A stretch of DNA of 64,000 nucleotides, taken from an uncultured Clostridia bacterium. Lineage in GTDB: Bacteria > Bacillota > Clostridia > TANB77 > CAG-508. The translations under genes were made by a program, and so were the position numbers. A model generated the notes under the pieces. It saw only the letters and a list, made by a program, of their open reading frames with translations. It was not told the origin of the DNA and ran no database searches. Shown in pieces: positions 8,963 through 17,184 of this stretch. Where the stretch lies: assembly GCA_934140005.1 (NCBI GenBank), contig CAKPBB010000003.1, positions 1 to 64,000 on the forward strand. Reading direction: 5' to 3'. The number at the start of each line of letters is the position of its first letter. Position 1 is the first letter of the stretch.

Positions 8963-9643
8963 CTAAATAGTTTTATTTATAATACATTTATATCCAATGC
9001 CTCTTACTGTAACTATTTCAAATTCTGTTATATCACTTATTTTTTCTCTTATCCTTTTTATATGTACATCAACAGTTCTATAATCAGATTCACTTTCCAA
9101 GCCCCAAATTTCTTCTATCAAATCTTGTCTTGAAAAAACGGTGTTTGGTGTGCTTAAAAGCTTATATAGCAAGTAAAATTCTTTTTGTGCTAAATTGTAT
9201 ATTTTTCCATTCTTTATTATACTAAGCTGATTATAATCCATTATTAAATCTCCGATTTTAATCTTTTGCTGATTTGTGCTTTTAACTCTTTTCAATAAAG
9301 CTTCAACTCGAAGTATCATTTCTTCCATTTCAATTGGTTTTACCATATAATCATCTGCTCCAAGAATAAAACCTTTTTTCTTATCTGAAATATCACTTTT
9401 AGCTGTTATTAACATAATTGGAAGGTCATATTTAGCACTTCTAAGTTCACTTAATAATTCATATCCGTCCATTTTTGGCATCATAATGTCACTTATAACT
9501 AAATCTATATATTGTTTATCAATTAAGTCTAATGCCTCATTTCCGTCTGATGCTTCAAAAGTATTATAATTGTTTTTACGCAAGTATGTTACAATCAATT
9601 TCTTTAAATTTTTATCATCTTCTACTACTAATATATTAAACAT
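8963..9643 (-). CDS. OmpR-family response regulator
   Basis: A protein of 226 residues starting at the ATG at 9643, which has an AGAGGT site; the upstream start gives ten extra residues without support. The receiver domain has acidic residues VVEDD, the phosphorylated Asp in VISDIMMPKMDGYEL and the conserved Lys in DDYMVKP. The C-terminal winged-helix domain has the TVDVHIKRIREKI recognition helix. It partners the histidine kinase directly downstream. Targets are unknown. Confidence 0.92.
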   Translation of the reverse strand: MFNILVVEDDKNLKKLIVTYLRKNNYNTFEASDGNEALDLIDKQYIDLVISDIMMPKMDGYELLSELRSAKYDLPIMLITAKSDISDKKKGFILGADDYMVKPIEMEEMILRVEALLKRVKSTNQQKIKIGDLIMDYNQLSIIKNGKIYNLAQKEFYLLYKLLSTPNTVFSRQDLIEEIWGLESESDYRTVDVHIKRIREKISDITEFEIVTVRGIGYKCIINKTI

Positions 9644-9712
9644 AAAAATACCTCTATATTTTGATTTAAGCATTATATATCATATTTATGAATTATTTGT
9701 GAACAAAAAAAT

Positions 9713-9746
9713 AGATACTCGCCTAGATTTTTCCAAGCAAGTATCT
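9713..9746 (-). terminator. Terminator of the oleate hydratase gene
   Basis: AGATACTCGC pairs with GCAAGTATCT (one mismatch), followed by TATTTTTTT on the minus strand, 46 bases past the hydratase stop. Confidence 0.8.
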
Positions 9747-9792
9747 AAATCAAAATATATTTATTAAATTGTATCAAGAAATGCTATAAAAA

Positions 9793-11568
9793 TTAAATTA
9801 CATCATATTCTTTAAGAATTTTTTCAATATCACTTCCTTCAATTTTCTTTAATACTTCTTTCATAGCAACTTTTTGTGCTAAATTCATATCCATATCAGT
9901 GATTTTTCTTCCATCTCTTAGTTTTACAGTAGCATTTAATAAATCACGAATATCATAAGTACTGCCCCATACTTCTGGTACTCCCCTGTCTATATCTAAC
10001 AATGTATAAACAGCTTCCATTGCAGTACGAATTGAATATTCTGTTGTAAATATAGTATCTCTTTGAGTTTCAGCAAATTGTCCTAAAAATGCAAAGTTTA
10101 CAGAATGTTCTGGAACAACTAAAGGTCTATCTCCTGCTTCTCTTGGCATAAAGAATGCTGTAATATAAGGCATCATGCAAGGTACTGTATTAGCACTATT
10201 GCTTGCTAATTCTTCAATTTGTTCTTCTGGCACTCCTAAATGATACAACCATTCCATACAAATTTCTTTTCCTGTACAATCTCTCATTGGTTTCTTTACA
10301 TAGTTACCAGGTCTATCTGAAAATAGTCCATATATCCAACCAACTAATTGACCTTTAGGCTGACTTCTAAATTGTGGTTGTCTATTGAAAGTCCAACTTA
10401 ATAACCAATTAGAATCTTTAACGGTTACAATTCCACCAGTTACAACTCTACCACTGAATGGGTCTCTCTTGCAAATTTTTTGAACATAAGGTGGAATTTT
10501 GTCGTCTAAAGTTGTTACTGTTGCACTCATCCAATTTGTTTGTTCTGGATCATAACAGAATTTATCTGGATGTCCAAAAGATGGGTCTTGTGCAGCAATT
10601 TTTCTCCACATATCCCAGCCACCACCTGGTTTAATTTCTGAATTAAATGTAGCTGGTTCATTTTGACTACCTAAAGTTGAATTCTCAACACAACCACCAT
10701 TAGTAATAAATACTAAATCATTTTCAGTTAGTTCGATATTCTCTTCATTTCCATCTTTTATTGTAACAATTCTTTTGGCTTGTTTTTTATTTTGAGTAGC
10801 ATCAAATATAACATTTTCGACTTTAGTATTATAATGAAATTGTACATTGAATTTCTTTAAATATTCTACCATTGGTAATATCATTGATTCATATTGATTG
10901 TATTTTGTAAATCTTAAAGCTGTAAAATCTGGAAGCCCACCAATATGATGAATAAATCTCTTTATATATAATTTCATTTCTAAAGCACTATGCCAGTTTT
11001 CAAATGCAAACATAGTTCTCCAATATAACCAGAAATTTGAATTTAAAACTTCATCATCAAATACATCTGTTATTCTTCTATTATATAATTTTTCATCAGG
11101 TGTAAAAAACAATTTCATTATTTCCATTGCACCTTTGTCAGAAATTGCGAATTTTTTATCTGTATGAGCATCTTCTCCTCTATTTTCAGTTGCTCTCATA
11201 AGTGAATAGTTTGGATCTTCTTTATTAAGCCAGTAATACTCATCTAATACAGATACACCTTCTGTTTCAATAGATGGAATTGAACGGAATAAGTCCCACA
11301 TACATTCAAAATGGTTGTCCATCTCTCTTCCACCACGCATTACATAACCTATGTCATTATATAAATATCCATCACAAGCACCACCAGGAATAGGATCTTT
11401 TTCTAAAATATGAACATTTTCACCTTTCATTTGTCCATCACGAACAAGAAAGCATGCTGCTGCTAATGCTGCTAATCCAGAACCTATTATATAAGCACTT
11501 TTATTATCTACGTTATTTGGCTTTCTAGGTCTTGCAAAAGCTTCATAATTTCCACTACTATAATACAT
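9793..11568 (-). CDS. ohyA: Oleate hydratase (FAD-dependent)
   Basis: A protein of 591 residues, the usual length of the family. It has an N-terminal FAD-binding GSGLAALAAACFL (about 29-41) and the motif GGACDGY. The RGGREMDNHFECMWDL segment holds the conserved Glu of the active site. Further conserved stretches include FAFENWHSALEM and AETQRDTIFTTEYS. The enzyme adds water to the cis-9 double bond of oleate, giving 10-hydroxystearate, and detoxifies unsaturated fatty acids in gut bacteria. It is peripheral to the membrane in known cases. It is a single-gene unit with its own terminator. Confidence 0.95.
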   Translation of the reverse strand: MYYSSGNYEAFARPRKPNNVDNKSAYIIGSGLAALAAACFLVRDGQMKGENVHILEKDPIPGGACDGYLYNDIGYVMRGGREMDNHFECMWDLFRSIPSIETEGVSVLDEYYWLNKEDPNYSLMRATENRGEDAHTDKKFAISDKGAMEIMKLFFTPDEKLYNRRITDVFDDEVLNSNFWLYWRTMFAFENWHSALEMKLYIKRFIHHIGGLPDFTALRFTKYNQYESMILPMVEYLKKFNVQFHYNTKVENVIFDATQNKKQAKRIVTIKDGNEENIELTENDLVFITNGGCVENSTLGSQNEPATFNSEIKPGGGWDMWRKIAAQDPSFGHPDKFCYDPEQTNWMSATVTTLDDKIPPYVQKICKRDPFSGRVVTGGIVTVKDSNWLLSWTFNRQPQFRSQPKGQLVGWIYGLFSDRPGNYVKKPMRDCTGKEICMEWLYHLGVPEEQIEELASNSANTVPCMMPYITAFFMPREAGDRPLVVPEHSVNFAFLGQFAETQRDTIFTTEYSIRTAMEAVYTLLDIDRGVPEVWGSTYDIRDLLNATVKLRDGRKITDMDMNLAQKVAMKEVLKKIEGSDIEKILKEYDVI

Positions 11569-11755
11569 ATTATTACCTCCCTAAATTTGATATTCACAAT
11601 TTATCATATAATAATGAATAAAATGTGAACTATGTTGTTCATATTTTGTTCATAAAAGTTCCAATTATGCAGTACAACTGAAAAATATAGATTTTAAATT
11701 TATAAAAGATAATAATAATTTATTAGAAAATAAAAGTTTTTTCCTATTGTATAAA

Positions 11756-11810
11756 AATGTGCAAGAGCACCTACCAGTGTAATACTACACAGTAAGTGCC
11801 CTCGCACATT
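11756..11810 (-). terminator. Multi-tier hairpin terminator of the kinase islet
   Basis: The outer stem AATGTGC/GCACATT encloses GAG/CTC, GTGC-type pairs and an inner hairpin GTGTA-ATAC-TACAC, separated by internal loops. Most of the remaining gap from 11569 to 11755 shows nothing I can identify. Confidence 0.7.
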
Positions 11811-11841
11811 AGGTTAAGTACCTACAAAAACATTATTTTAG

Positions 11842-12624
11842 TTACTCAAGAAATTTTGTACCATGATTGCAGATAAAGGTATACCGATATCCACAGGCAA
11901 ACGCGCTAATCCAGCCATTTTCAGGGTTAAGTGCCTTTTGCATATATTCGTATGGCTTTTTATCCCTTTCGATTGCTTGTTTGGATACATCTTTGGTTCC
12001 ATACTTTATATCTCGTTCTTTTTCTCTTCGTATAATCGTTTCCCAATCTTCATGAAAAACAAATCCTACCGTACTTTTGCAGTATTTACCGAGCTTATCA
12101 GCAACAACTGCTCTAGTAATAATATCCAAATACATACCTACTACAACAACAGTTTTGCCTGTTTTAGCTGCTTTCTTTACATCTTGCTCAAATACACTAT
12201 GAATATAATTGTCCGTTTCCATTTCAAAGATTTTTGTGAAATTTTCTTTCATATAAGCTCTCATTGACACGGGGAATCTGCTAAACTTATATTTGATTAC
12301 TCTCTGTGCATATTCTGCTGACAAATAGTCTATATCCATAACCTCGACATCATACCGATTTTTCAGCATTTCTGCAAAGCTCGTTTTCCCTGTACAGGAT
12401 AGACCATCTACCAATACAAAGTATCCACCTTTTCCGATGTCCCGCATTACTTTTCCATCAATTTTTTGCCCGCGCACATCATATACAACACCGTGAAAAA
12501 CCTCTTCCTGCATATACTTGATAGCAACATCATCAGTGTAATGCATGCCATCTACAAAGTAGCTTGTTGCCTGCCAATAGTTCATCTCTCGTACTTCTTT
12601 TAATGTTTTTGCTTCATTTGCCAT
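11842..12624 (-). CDS. P-loop NTPase, kinase-like, unknown substrate
   Basis: A cytoplasmic protein of 260 residues with an AGGAGG site before the ATG. A clear Walker A, GLSCTGKTS (74-82), follows a strand VLVD, and VMDIDYLSAEY shortly after resembles the substrate-binding acidic motif of small-molecule kinases. The middle has a second strand pattern (KTVVVVGMYLD), and REKERD near 205 could form a lid. The first 60 residues resemble nothing I know. It may phosphorylate a nucleoside, a sugar or a peptide; the sequence does not say. One 60-base sample of the gene counts 47% G+C, far above the host average, and the gene stands alone with its own promoter and complex terminator. Confidence 0.6.
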   Translation of the reverse strand: MANEAKTLKEVREMNYWQATSYFVDGMHYTDDVAIKYMQEEVFHGVVYDVRGQKIDGKVMRDIGKGGYFVLVDGLSCTGKTSFAEMLKNRYDVEVMDIDYLSAEYAQRVIKYKFSRFPVSMRAYMKENFTKIFEMETDNYIHSVFEQDVKKAAKTGKTVVVVGMYLDIITRAVVADKLGKYCKSTVGFVFHEDWETIIRREKERDIKYGTKDVSKQAIERDKKPYEYMQKALNPENGWISAFACGYRYTFICNHGTKFLE

Positions 12625-12694
12625 AGTAAAACCTCCTAGGCATTTGTATGTTGCGTAAAATGAATTGCAACAGAATTAAATGGTTGACATAACT

Positions 12695-12723
12695 ATTATA
12701 CCACTTGTGTGCCTAAATTTCAA
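12695..12723 (-). promoter_or_regulatory. Promoter of the kinase gene
   Basis: TTGAAA, 17-bp spacer, TATAAT with TGG in front (extended -10). Confidence 0.75.
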
Positions 12724-12745
12724 GGTTTGAACTAGCATATTTTAG

Positions 12746-13582
12746 CTATTCTTTATTATTATAATCATCCATAAAGTGATGAACTTCTCCATCTTGAATA
12801 TAAGATATTATTGTATTTAAGTTTACGTTTTTTGTGCTATTATATATATTTACATCAATTTTGTCATAAACCTTTCTAAGGTTATTTATTAAGACTTTCA
12901 TTTCTTGCCTTTTTGAGTTACTTGAACCATCTTCACGTATAACACGATTTTCAGTGAGTTTACATGCACATTGTATAAAATTTAATTCGTTTTTATCTCT
13001 CCATTTTATAATATCAGCTTCTTTTACATAATACAAAGGCCTTATCAGTTGCATTCCTTTGTGATTTGTGCTATGTAATTTAGGCATCATTGTTTGCATT
13101 TGAGCACCGTACAACATACCCATCATAATAGTTTCAATAACATCATCAAAGTGGTGGCCTAAAGCTATTTTATTACAACCTAATTCTTGTGCTTTTTTGT
13201 ACAAATATCCCCTTCTCATTCTTGCGCACATATAGCATGGATTTTCCTCTATATGTTCAACAGCTTGAAATATGTCTGTATTAAAGATAGTTATTGGTAT
13301 ATTTAGAGTTTTTGCATTATCAATTATTTTTTGCCTATTAAGTTCATTATATCCTGGATCCATTACAATAAATTCTAAATCAAAATTCATTTGTCTGTGC
13401 CTTTTTAATTCTTGCATACATTTAGCCAAAAGCATTGAATCTTTTCCACCTGATATACAAACAGCAATTTTGTCTCCTTCTTGAACCATTTCAAATTCTT
13501 TTATACCTTGAATAAATTTTCTCCAAATACTTTTTCTATATGTTGTTATTATACTTTTTTCTATTTCTTTATATCTTTCCAT
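12746..13582 (-). CDS. TtcA-like PP-loop ATPase (tRNA thiolation type)
   Basis: A protein of 278 residues with the PP-loop SGGKDS (44-49), a CYMCARMRR motif near 117, LGHHFDD near 142 and a third Cys region CAC near 205. In TtcA, the CxxC plus a third Cys bind an iron-sulfur cluster used to insert sulfur into cytidine 32 of tRNA, and the PP-loop adenylates the base. This set of motifs supports a TtcA-family enzyme; the exact tRNA position is inferred. It lies 25 bases downstream of a CsoR-type repressor and shares its promoter. That is unusual for a tRNA modification gene and suggests control by copper or sulfur stress. Confidence 0.75.
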   Translation of the reverse strand: MERYKEIEKSIITTYRKSIWRKFIQGIKEFEMVQEGDKIAVCISGGKDSMLLAKCMQELKRHRQMNFDLEFIVMDPGYNELNRQKIIDNAKTLNIPITIFNTDIFQAVEHIEENPCYMCARMRRGYLYKKAQELGCNKIALGHHFDDVIETIMMGMLYGAQMQTMMPKLHSTNHKGMQLIRPLYYVKEADIIKWRDKNELNFIQCACKLTENRVIREDGSSNSKRQEMKVLINNLRKVYDKIDVNIYNSTKNVNLNTIISYIQDGEVHHFMDDYNNKE

Positions 13583-13607
13583 TTTATTCCTCTATTATTT
13601 TATATAT

Positions 13608-13919
13608 TTATCTTAATCGTCTAAATAATTCCATAACTTCTTTAATAATATCTAAATTGCCACTTTGAATTTCATAAGCTACACAATTTTCGACATGGCT
13701 TTCTAGAATTGCATTTTCAACACTTTCGATTGATTTATTTATAGCTGATAGTTGCATAAGTATATCGGCACAATATCTATCATCTTCAAGCATTTGCTTT
13801 ACTCCTCTGATTTGTCCCTCAATAATATTTAATCTTTTAGACAAACTTGTCTTTTCTTCATCTGTTCTATGCGTTGTTTTTTGACACATTTGACATTTTC
13901 CACATTTATCACAACCCAT
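13608..13919 (-). CDS. CsoR-family metal-sensing repressor
   Basis: A protein of 103 residues from the ATG at 13919, which follows a GGAGGA site (an upstream ATG at 13934 overlaps that site). The helical core carries the Cu(I) ligands of CsoR: Cys in DRYCADIL, then His and Cys in SHVENCV with the H-x3-C spacing. This H argues for a copper sensor rather than the persulfide sensor CstR, which has another residue there. The N-terminus adds CDKCGKCQMC, a Cys-rich extension that could also bind metal. The promoter of this operon carries an inverted repeat that fits a CsoR operator, so autoregulation is likely. No copper exporter is seen nearby. Confidence 0.85.
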   Translation of the reverse strand: MGCDKCGKCQMCQKTTHRTDEEKTSLSKRLNIIEGQIRGVKQMLEDDRYCADILMQLSAINKSIESVENAILESHVENCVAYEIQSGNLDIIKEVMELFRRLR

Positions 13920-13979
13920 TAAAAATTCCTCCATATAGTTATTTTATCTTTTTATATTTCATTCATTTTAACATATCAA

Positions 13980-14009
13980 ATTATATACTCCCATAGGGTA
14001 TCTTGTCAA
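13980..14009 (-). promoter_or_regulatory. csoR promoter with embedded operator
   Basis: TTGACA, 18-bp spacer, TATAAT. The spacer holds the palindrome ATACCCTATGGGAGTAT (13985-14001), which fits the TACCC...GGGTA pattern of CsoR operators. A repressor bound there would cover both promoter elements. Confidence 0.75.
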
Positions 14010-14018
14010 TCTATACAT

Positions 14019-14067
14019 ACAAGAAAACTCCCCAGACTACAATTTTAGTCTGAGGAGCTTCCCTTGT
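14019..14067 (-). terminator. Three-tier hairpin terminator
   Basis: ACAAG/CTTGT, then CTCC/GGAG, then CAGACTA/TAGTCTG, separated by internal loops. It follows the small membrane-protein gene. Confidence 0.7.
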
Positions 14068-14106
14068 AGAATAAGTAAAGCATACTTATTCGGTGTTTAG
14101 CTTCAG

Positions 14107-14277
14107 TTACCACTTACATTTCTTGGCCTTCTCTTTGAAGTCCTCAAAACGCTTGTTGGCTTCCTGAGTGCTTTCTCCATATTTCCATTCCAAAAGGGAA
14201 TCCCATATAAAATTCCCACCAAAGAACAGAATGAGGAGAATAGCACTAACCTTGAGTAAACTTCCATAAAAAGCCAT
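14107..14277 (-). CDS. Small single-span membrane protein, 56 residues
   Basis: Reads from an ATG at 14277 with a strong AAGGAGG site to TAA at 14107. It has one membrane helix (about 7-24, LLKVSAILLILFFGGNFIW), then a charged, Lys-rich tail (EANKRFEDFKEKAKKCKW) that should lie in the cytoplasm. No family is recognised. A longer reading frame overlaps it in another phase but lacks a ribosome site. It has its own promoter (14366-14394) and terminator. Small membrane proteins of this kind often modulate a transporter or protease, but that is only analogy. Confidence 0.65.
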   Translation of the reverse strand: MAFYGSLLKVSAILLILFFGGNFIWDSLLEWKYGESTQEANKRFEDFKEKAKKCKW

Positions 14278-14365
14278 ATATGTCGCCTCCTTTGTAGTGA
14301 AAAATCGAACTTGCTATGGAAATTTATCGCCACCTTTCTATTTTATTCTAAATGATGACAATATA

Positions 14366-14394
14366 ATTATATCATAATTTTATGTAAATCGCAA
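14366..14394 (-). promoter_or_regulatory. Promoter of the 56-residue membrane protein gene
   Basis: TTGCGA, 17-bp spacer, TATAAT with TGA before it (extended -10). Confidence 0.65.
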
Positions 14395-14488
14395 TACACT
14401 TTGTTTTTTATCATTTTTCTTTCTCTTTTATTGCATCTGTTTTACTTTTGTTGCATAGTTTTAATACTTCTAAACTATACATTTTATA

Positions 14489-15850
14489 CTATTTATTACT
14501 ACTTAAATATTTTTCCATTACATCTAAAAATTCATTATTATTTTTAGTATTAACCATTTGTTTTATTAACTGTTCTGCCATTTCTGTTGTTCCAATATTT
14601 GACATTGCTCTACGAACACCATAAATAATTGAAAGTTCACGAGGTGAAAGTAATAAATCTTCTCTTCTAGTACCAGATTGGTTAATATCAATTGCTGGGA
14701 AGATTCTCTTTTCAGCTAAACTTCTATCTAATCTAACTTCCATGTTACCAGTACCTTTAAACTCTTCAAATATAACTTCATCCATTCTACTTCCTGTTTC
14801 AACTAATGCACTGGCTAAAATTGTTAAACTTCCAGCATCTTCAGTATTTCTAGCAGCACCAAAGAATCTCTTTGGTTTATATAAAGCGCTTGGGTCAAAA
14901 CCACCAGATAAAGTTCTTCCAGAAGATGGTATAACTAAGTTATATGCTCTTGCAAGTCTTGTTATACTATCTAGTAATATAACAACGTCTTTTTTTTGCT
15001 CCGTTAATCTTTTTGCTCTTTCAAGTACCATTTCAGCAACTTTTACATGATGTTCAGGTTGCTCATCAAAAGTTGAATATATTACATCTCCTTTTACAGA
15101 ACGTTTCATATCTGTAACTTCTTCTGGTCTTTCATCTATAAGTAATACAATAAGTTCTACCTCTGGATTATTTGTTGTAATGCTATTAGCAATTTTCTTT
15201 AAAATAGTTGTTTTACCAGCTTTAGGAGGAGCAACAATCATTCCTCTTTGTCCTTTTCCTATTGGGCATAATAAGTCCATTAGCCTCATTGTATAATCTT
15301 TTGAACTAGTTTCAAGTTTTAATTTTTTATTTGGATATATTGGTGTTAAATCATCAAAGCTTTTTCTTCTCATTGCTTTTTCTGGATGCTCTCCATTAAC
15401 TTCACCAACAAATATAAGTGCTGGAAATTTTTCACCTTCTCTAGCTTGTCTTTTTATTCCCTTAATTTTATCTCCAGTATCTAGTCTAAAACGCTTTATT
15501 TGTATTGGTGAAACATATACATCTTTTGGTGTAGACAAATAATTAGAACCTCTTAAAAATCCATAACCATCTGGTAATAATTCTAATATACCTTCTACAA
15601 ATTCATCAGTATCACTATTAATAGTATATTCTCCATCATTTGATGATTTACTTTTATCTTTAATATCATTGTTTTCTTTAGTTACTACGTCAACTGTTTC
15701 TTCAGCATTCTCAGCAACTTCGTTTTCTTTTTCGAAATTTTCAATAGCTTCTATCAAATCAGCCTTCTTTTTTAATTTACTAATGTTTTCAATTCCTTTC
15801 TCTTCTGCAATTTGTTTTAGTTCAACAAGTGAATGTTTCTCTAATTCCAT
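14489..15850 (-). CDS. rho: Transcription termination factor Rho
   Basis: A protein of 453 residues. The N-terminal helical Rho_N domain (1-45) is followed by an acidic, low-complexity insert (about 46-80), the cold-shock RNA-binding domain ([15 protein letters not shown] to about 150) and the RecA-like ATPase with Walker [10 protein letters not shown] (about 205) and [16 protein letters not shown] (Walker B). It is a hexameric RNA helicase that ends transcription at unstructured, C-rich RNA. The start at 15850 has an AGGGGG site. The insert is longer than in E. coli, as is common in Clostridia. The 160 bases upstream show no clear attenuator. Confidence 0.96.
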   Translation of the reverse strand: MELEKHSLVELKQIAEEKGIENISKLKKKADLIEAIENFEKENEVAENAEETVDVVTKENNDIKDKSKSSNDGEYTINSDTDEFVEGILELLPDGYGFLRGSNYLSTPKDVYVSPIQIKRFRLDTGDKIKGIKRQAREGEKFPALIFVGEVNGEHPEKAMRRKSFDDLTPIYPNKKLKLETSSKDYTMRLMDLLCPIGKGQRGMIVAPPKAGKTTILKKIANSITTNNPEVELIVLLIDERPEEVTDMKRSVKGDVIYSTFDEQPEHHVKVAEMVLERAKRLTEQKKDVVILLDSITRLARAYNLVIPSSGRTLSGGFDPSALYKPKRFFGAARNTEDAGSLTILASALVETGSRMDEVIFEEFKGTGNMEVRLDRSLAEKRIFPAIDINQSGTRREDLLLSPRELSIIYGVRRAMSNIGTTEMAEQLIKQMVNTKNNNEFLDVMEKYLSSNK

Positions 15851-16011
15851 AAATAGCCCCCTTATATAATTTTAATTTTTGTTCTAATTGGAAATTTAAT
15901 AGATTTAAAAAATGAATATGTAATGATTAAATTTGTTACGATTATTTTTAAAATAAAAGAATATTTTTTGCTTCAATAAAGTTTAATATTAGTAAATAAA
16001 AGTACACACTT

Positions 16012-16290
16012 TTATTTACTAACATCTATATAAACTCTTTCATTTGGCATATACATATCTAAATTTTCTCTGGCAATTTTTTCAATATATTCTGGAGTAT
16101 TCATATTTGCTTTTGTTTTTTCTAAAGTCTCTTTTTCGTCATTTAGAGATGCAATCTGATCTTCATAGTATTTTTTTTCTGTTTCATATGACATTAATTT
16201 CAATTGCTGACGTCCAAATGTATATATTGCATAAACAATAAATAAAAGCATTATAATTTTATAGATTCCATTTGATTTAAAAATCTTCAT
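16012..16290 (-). CDS. divIC: DivIC/FtsL-like septum formation initiator
   Basis: A protein of 92 residues from the ATG at 16290 (a GTG four codons upstream is less likely, as it sits in the GGAGTG ribosome site). It has a short cytoplasmic N-terminus, one membrane helix (about 10-28), then a coiled coil (YETEKKYYEDQIASLNDEKE) and the conserved end with YIEKIARENL. DivIC joins FtsL and DivIB in the division septum. It follows yabP and yabQ on the same strand, the gene order known from Bacillus and Clostridia. Confidence 0.8.
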   Translation of the reverse strand: MKIFKSNGIYKIIMLLFIVYAIYTFGRQQLKLMSYETEKKYYEDQIASLNDEKETLEKTKANMNTPEYIEKIARENLDMYMPNERVYIDVSK

Positions 16291-16333
16291 CTTATGTATC
16301 ACTCCAATATATCTTATACAATTTTTGTAAAAT

Positions 16334-16723
16334 CTATTTTTTTAGTGTTTTTACCTTTTTCCATATAAATCCGAATAAAAATTTAAATGGCTTGATAGTC
16401 AAAAACAAAATTTTTTTACAAATCTTTACAATTACATTTAATATTATAACATATGGCTTACTAAATGTCAAAAAATATAGCAAATTTCCTAAAAAAATTG
16501 CAATAAATATGAAAAATCTTACTTCTCCATTATTTAATTTGATAATACTATACAAAATTATACAGCCACAAATAATTAAAAAAACAACATCCTCAAACTG
16601 TGTTATTAGATTATTAGTAAAGAAATTCTTTCTTATTACTCTAAAAATGTCATATATAGTCCCTATGCATACCCCAACTATGAAAAAAATTATAAAAACC
16701 TGACCTTGTGTATATGATACCAT
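16334..16723 (-). CDS. yabQ: Spore cortex protein YabQ
   Basis: A membrane protein of 129 residues from the ATG at 16723 (AGGTGG site); an upstream start adds six residues. It has about four membrane helices, with the conserved start SYTQGQVFIIFFIVGVCIG followed by YDIFRVIRK, and a Lys-rich C-terminus. YabQ lies in the forespore membrane and is needed for the cortex in Bacillus. It follows yabP with only 20 bases between, so the two are co-transcribed. Confidence 0.85.
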   Translation of the reverse strand: MVSYTQGQVFIIFFIVGVCIGTIYDIFRVIRKNFFTNNLITQFEDVVFLIICGCIILYSIIKLNNGEVRFFIFIAIFLGNLLYFLTFSKPYVIILNVIVKICKKILFLTIKPFKFLFGFIWKKVKTLKK

Positions 16724-16743
16724 ATTTACACCACCTATCAAAT

Positions 16744-17031
16744 TTATTTAAATATTTTTCCTAGAAAGCTAGTATGCTCTTTAAAATTTTCAGAATTAGA
16801 ATAAGTTAAACTTGATATTTTGCCATCAACACTGAAATCAGATGTATCAATATTTAACTTATTTACTCGTAAATTTTCTCCTTTTATCGTAAGCAATCCC
16901 AATGTAGTTTGCACTATTATCATTTGATCATCAAAGCTTAAAACATCTTTAACACCAGATACATTCAATTTTTCTCTATTTTCCAAAACAATATTTTGAA
17001 TCTCATTTGTTAAAACACTATTACTATCCAT
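16744..17031 (-). CDS. yabP: Sporulation protein YabP
   Basis: A protein of 95 residues from the ATG at 17031, 8 bases from GGAGG. It has the YabP/YqfC fold pattern: IVLENREKLNVSGVKDVLSFDDQMIIVQTTLGLLTIKGENLRVNKLN. The protein is made in the mother cell during sporulation and acts with YabQ. No good sigma-E type promoter could be assigned by eye upstream. Confidence 0.85.
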   Translation of the reverse strand: MDSNSVLTNEIQNIVLENREKLNVSGVKDVLSFDDQMIIVQTTLGLLTIKGENLRVNKLNIDTSDFSVDGKISSLTYSNSENFKEHTSFLGKIFK

Positions 17032-17142
17032 ATACATATCCTCCATATCACTTTAAAATATATATATTCAAGTCAACCAATAATAGAACAAAAGTGAACA
17101 TTGTGATAATTGCAAGAGAAAATTTTATATAACTATATTCTA

Positions 17143-17177
17143 AAAAATCCCTTCATTATATAAATGAAAGGATTTTT
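17143..17177 (-). terminator. Terminator of the aspartokinase gene
   Basis: A stem AAAAATCC-TTCAT/ATGAA-GGATTTTT with one mismatch, ending in a run of T on the minus strand, just past the stop codon. Confidence 0.85.
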
Positions 17178-17184
17178 CTTAACA

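Noticed and set aside
14103..14333. 76-codon minus frame with Arg-rich end
   Set aside because: It lacks a ribosome site and overlaps the better 56-codon frame that has AAGGAGG at proper distance and a membrane helix.
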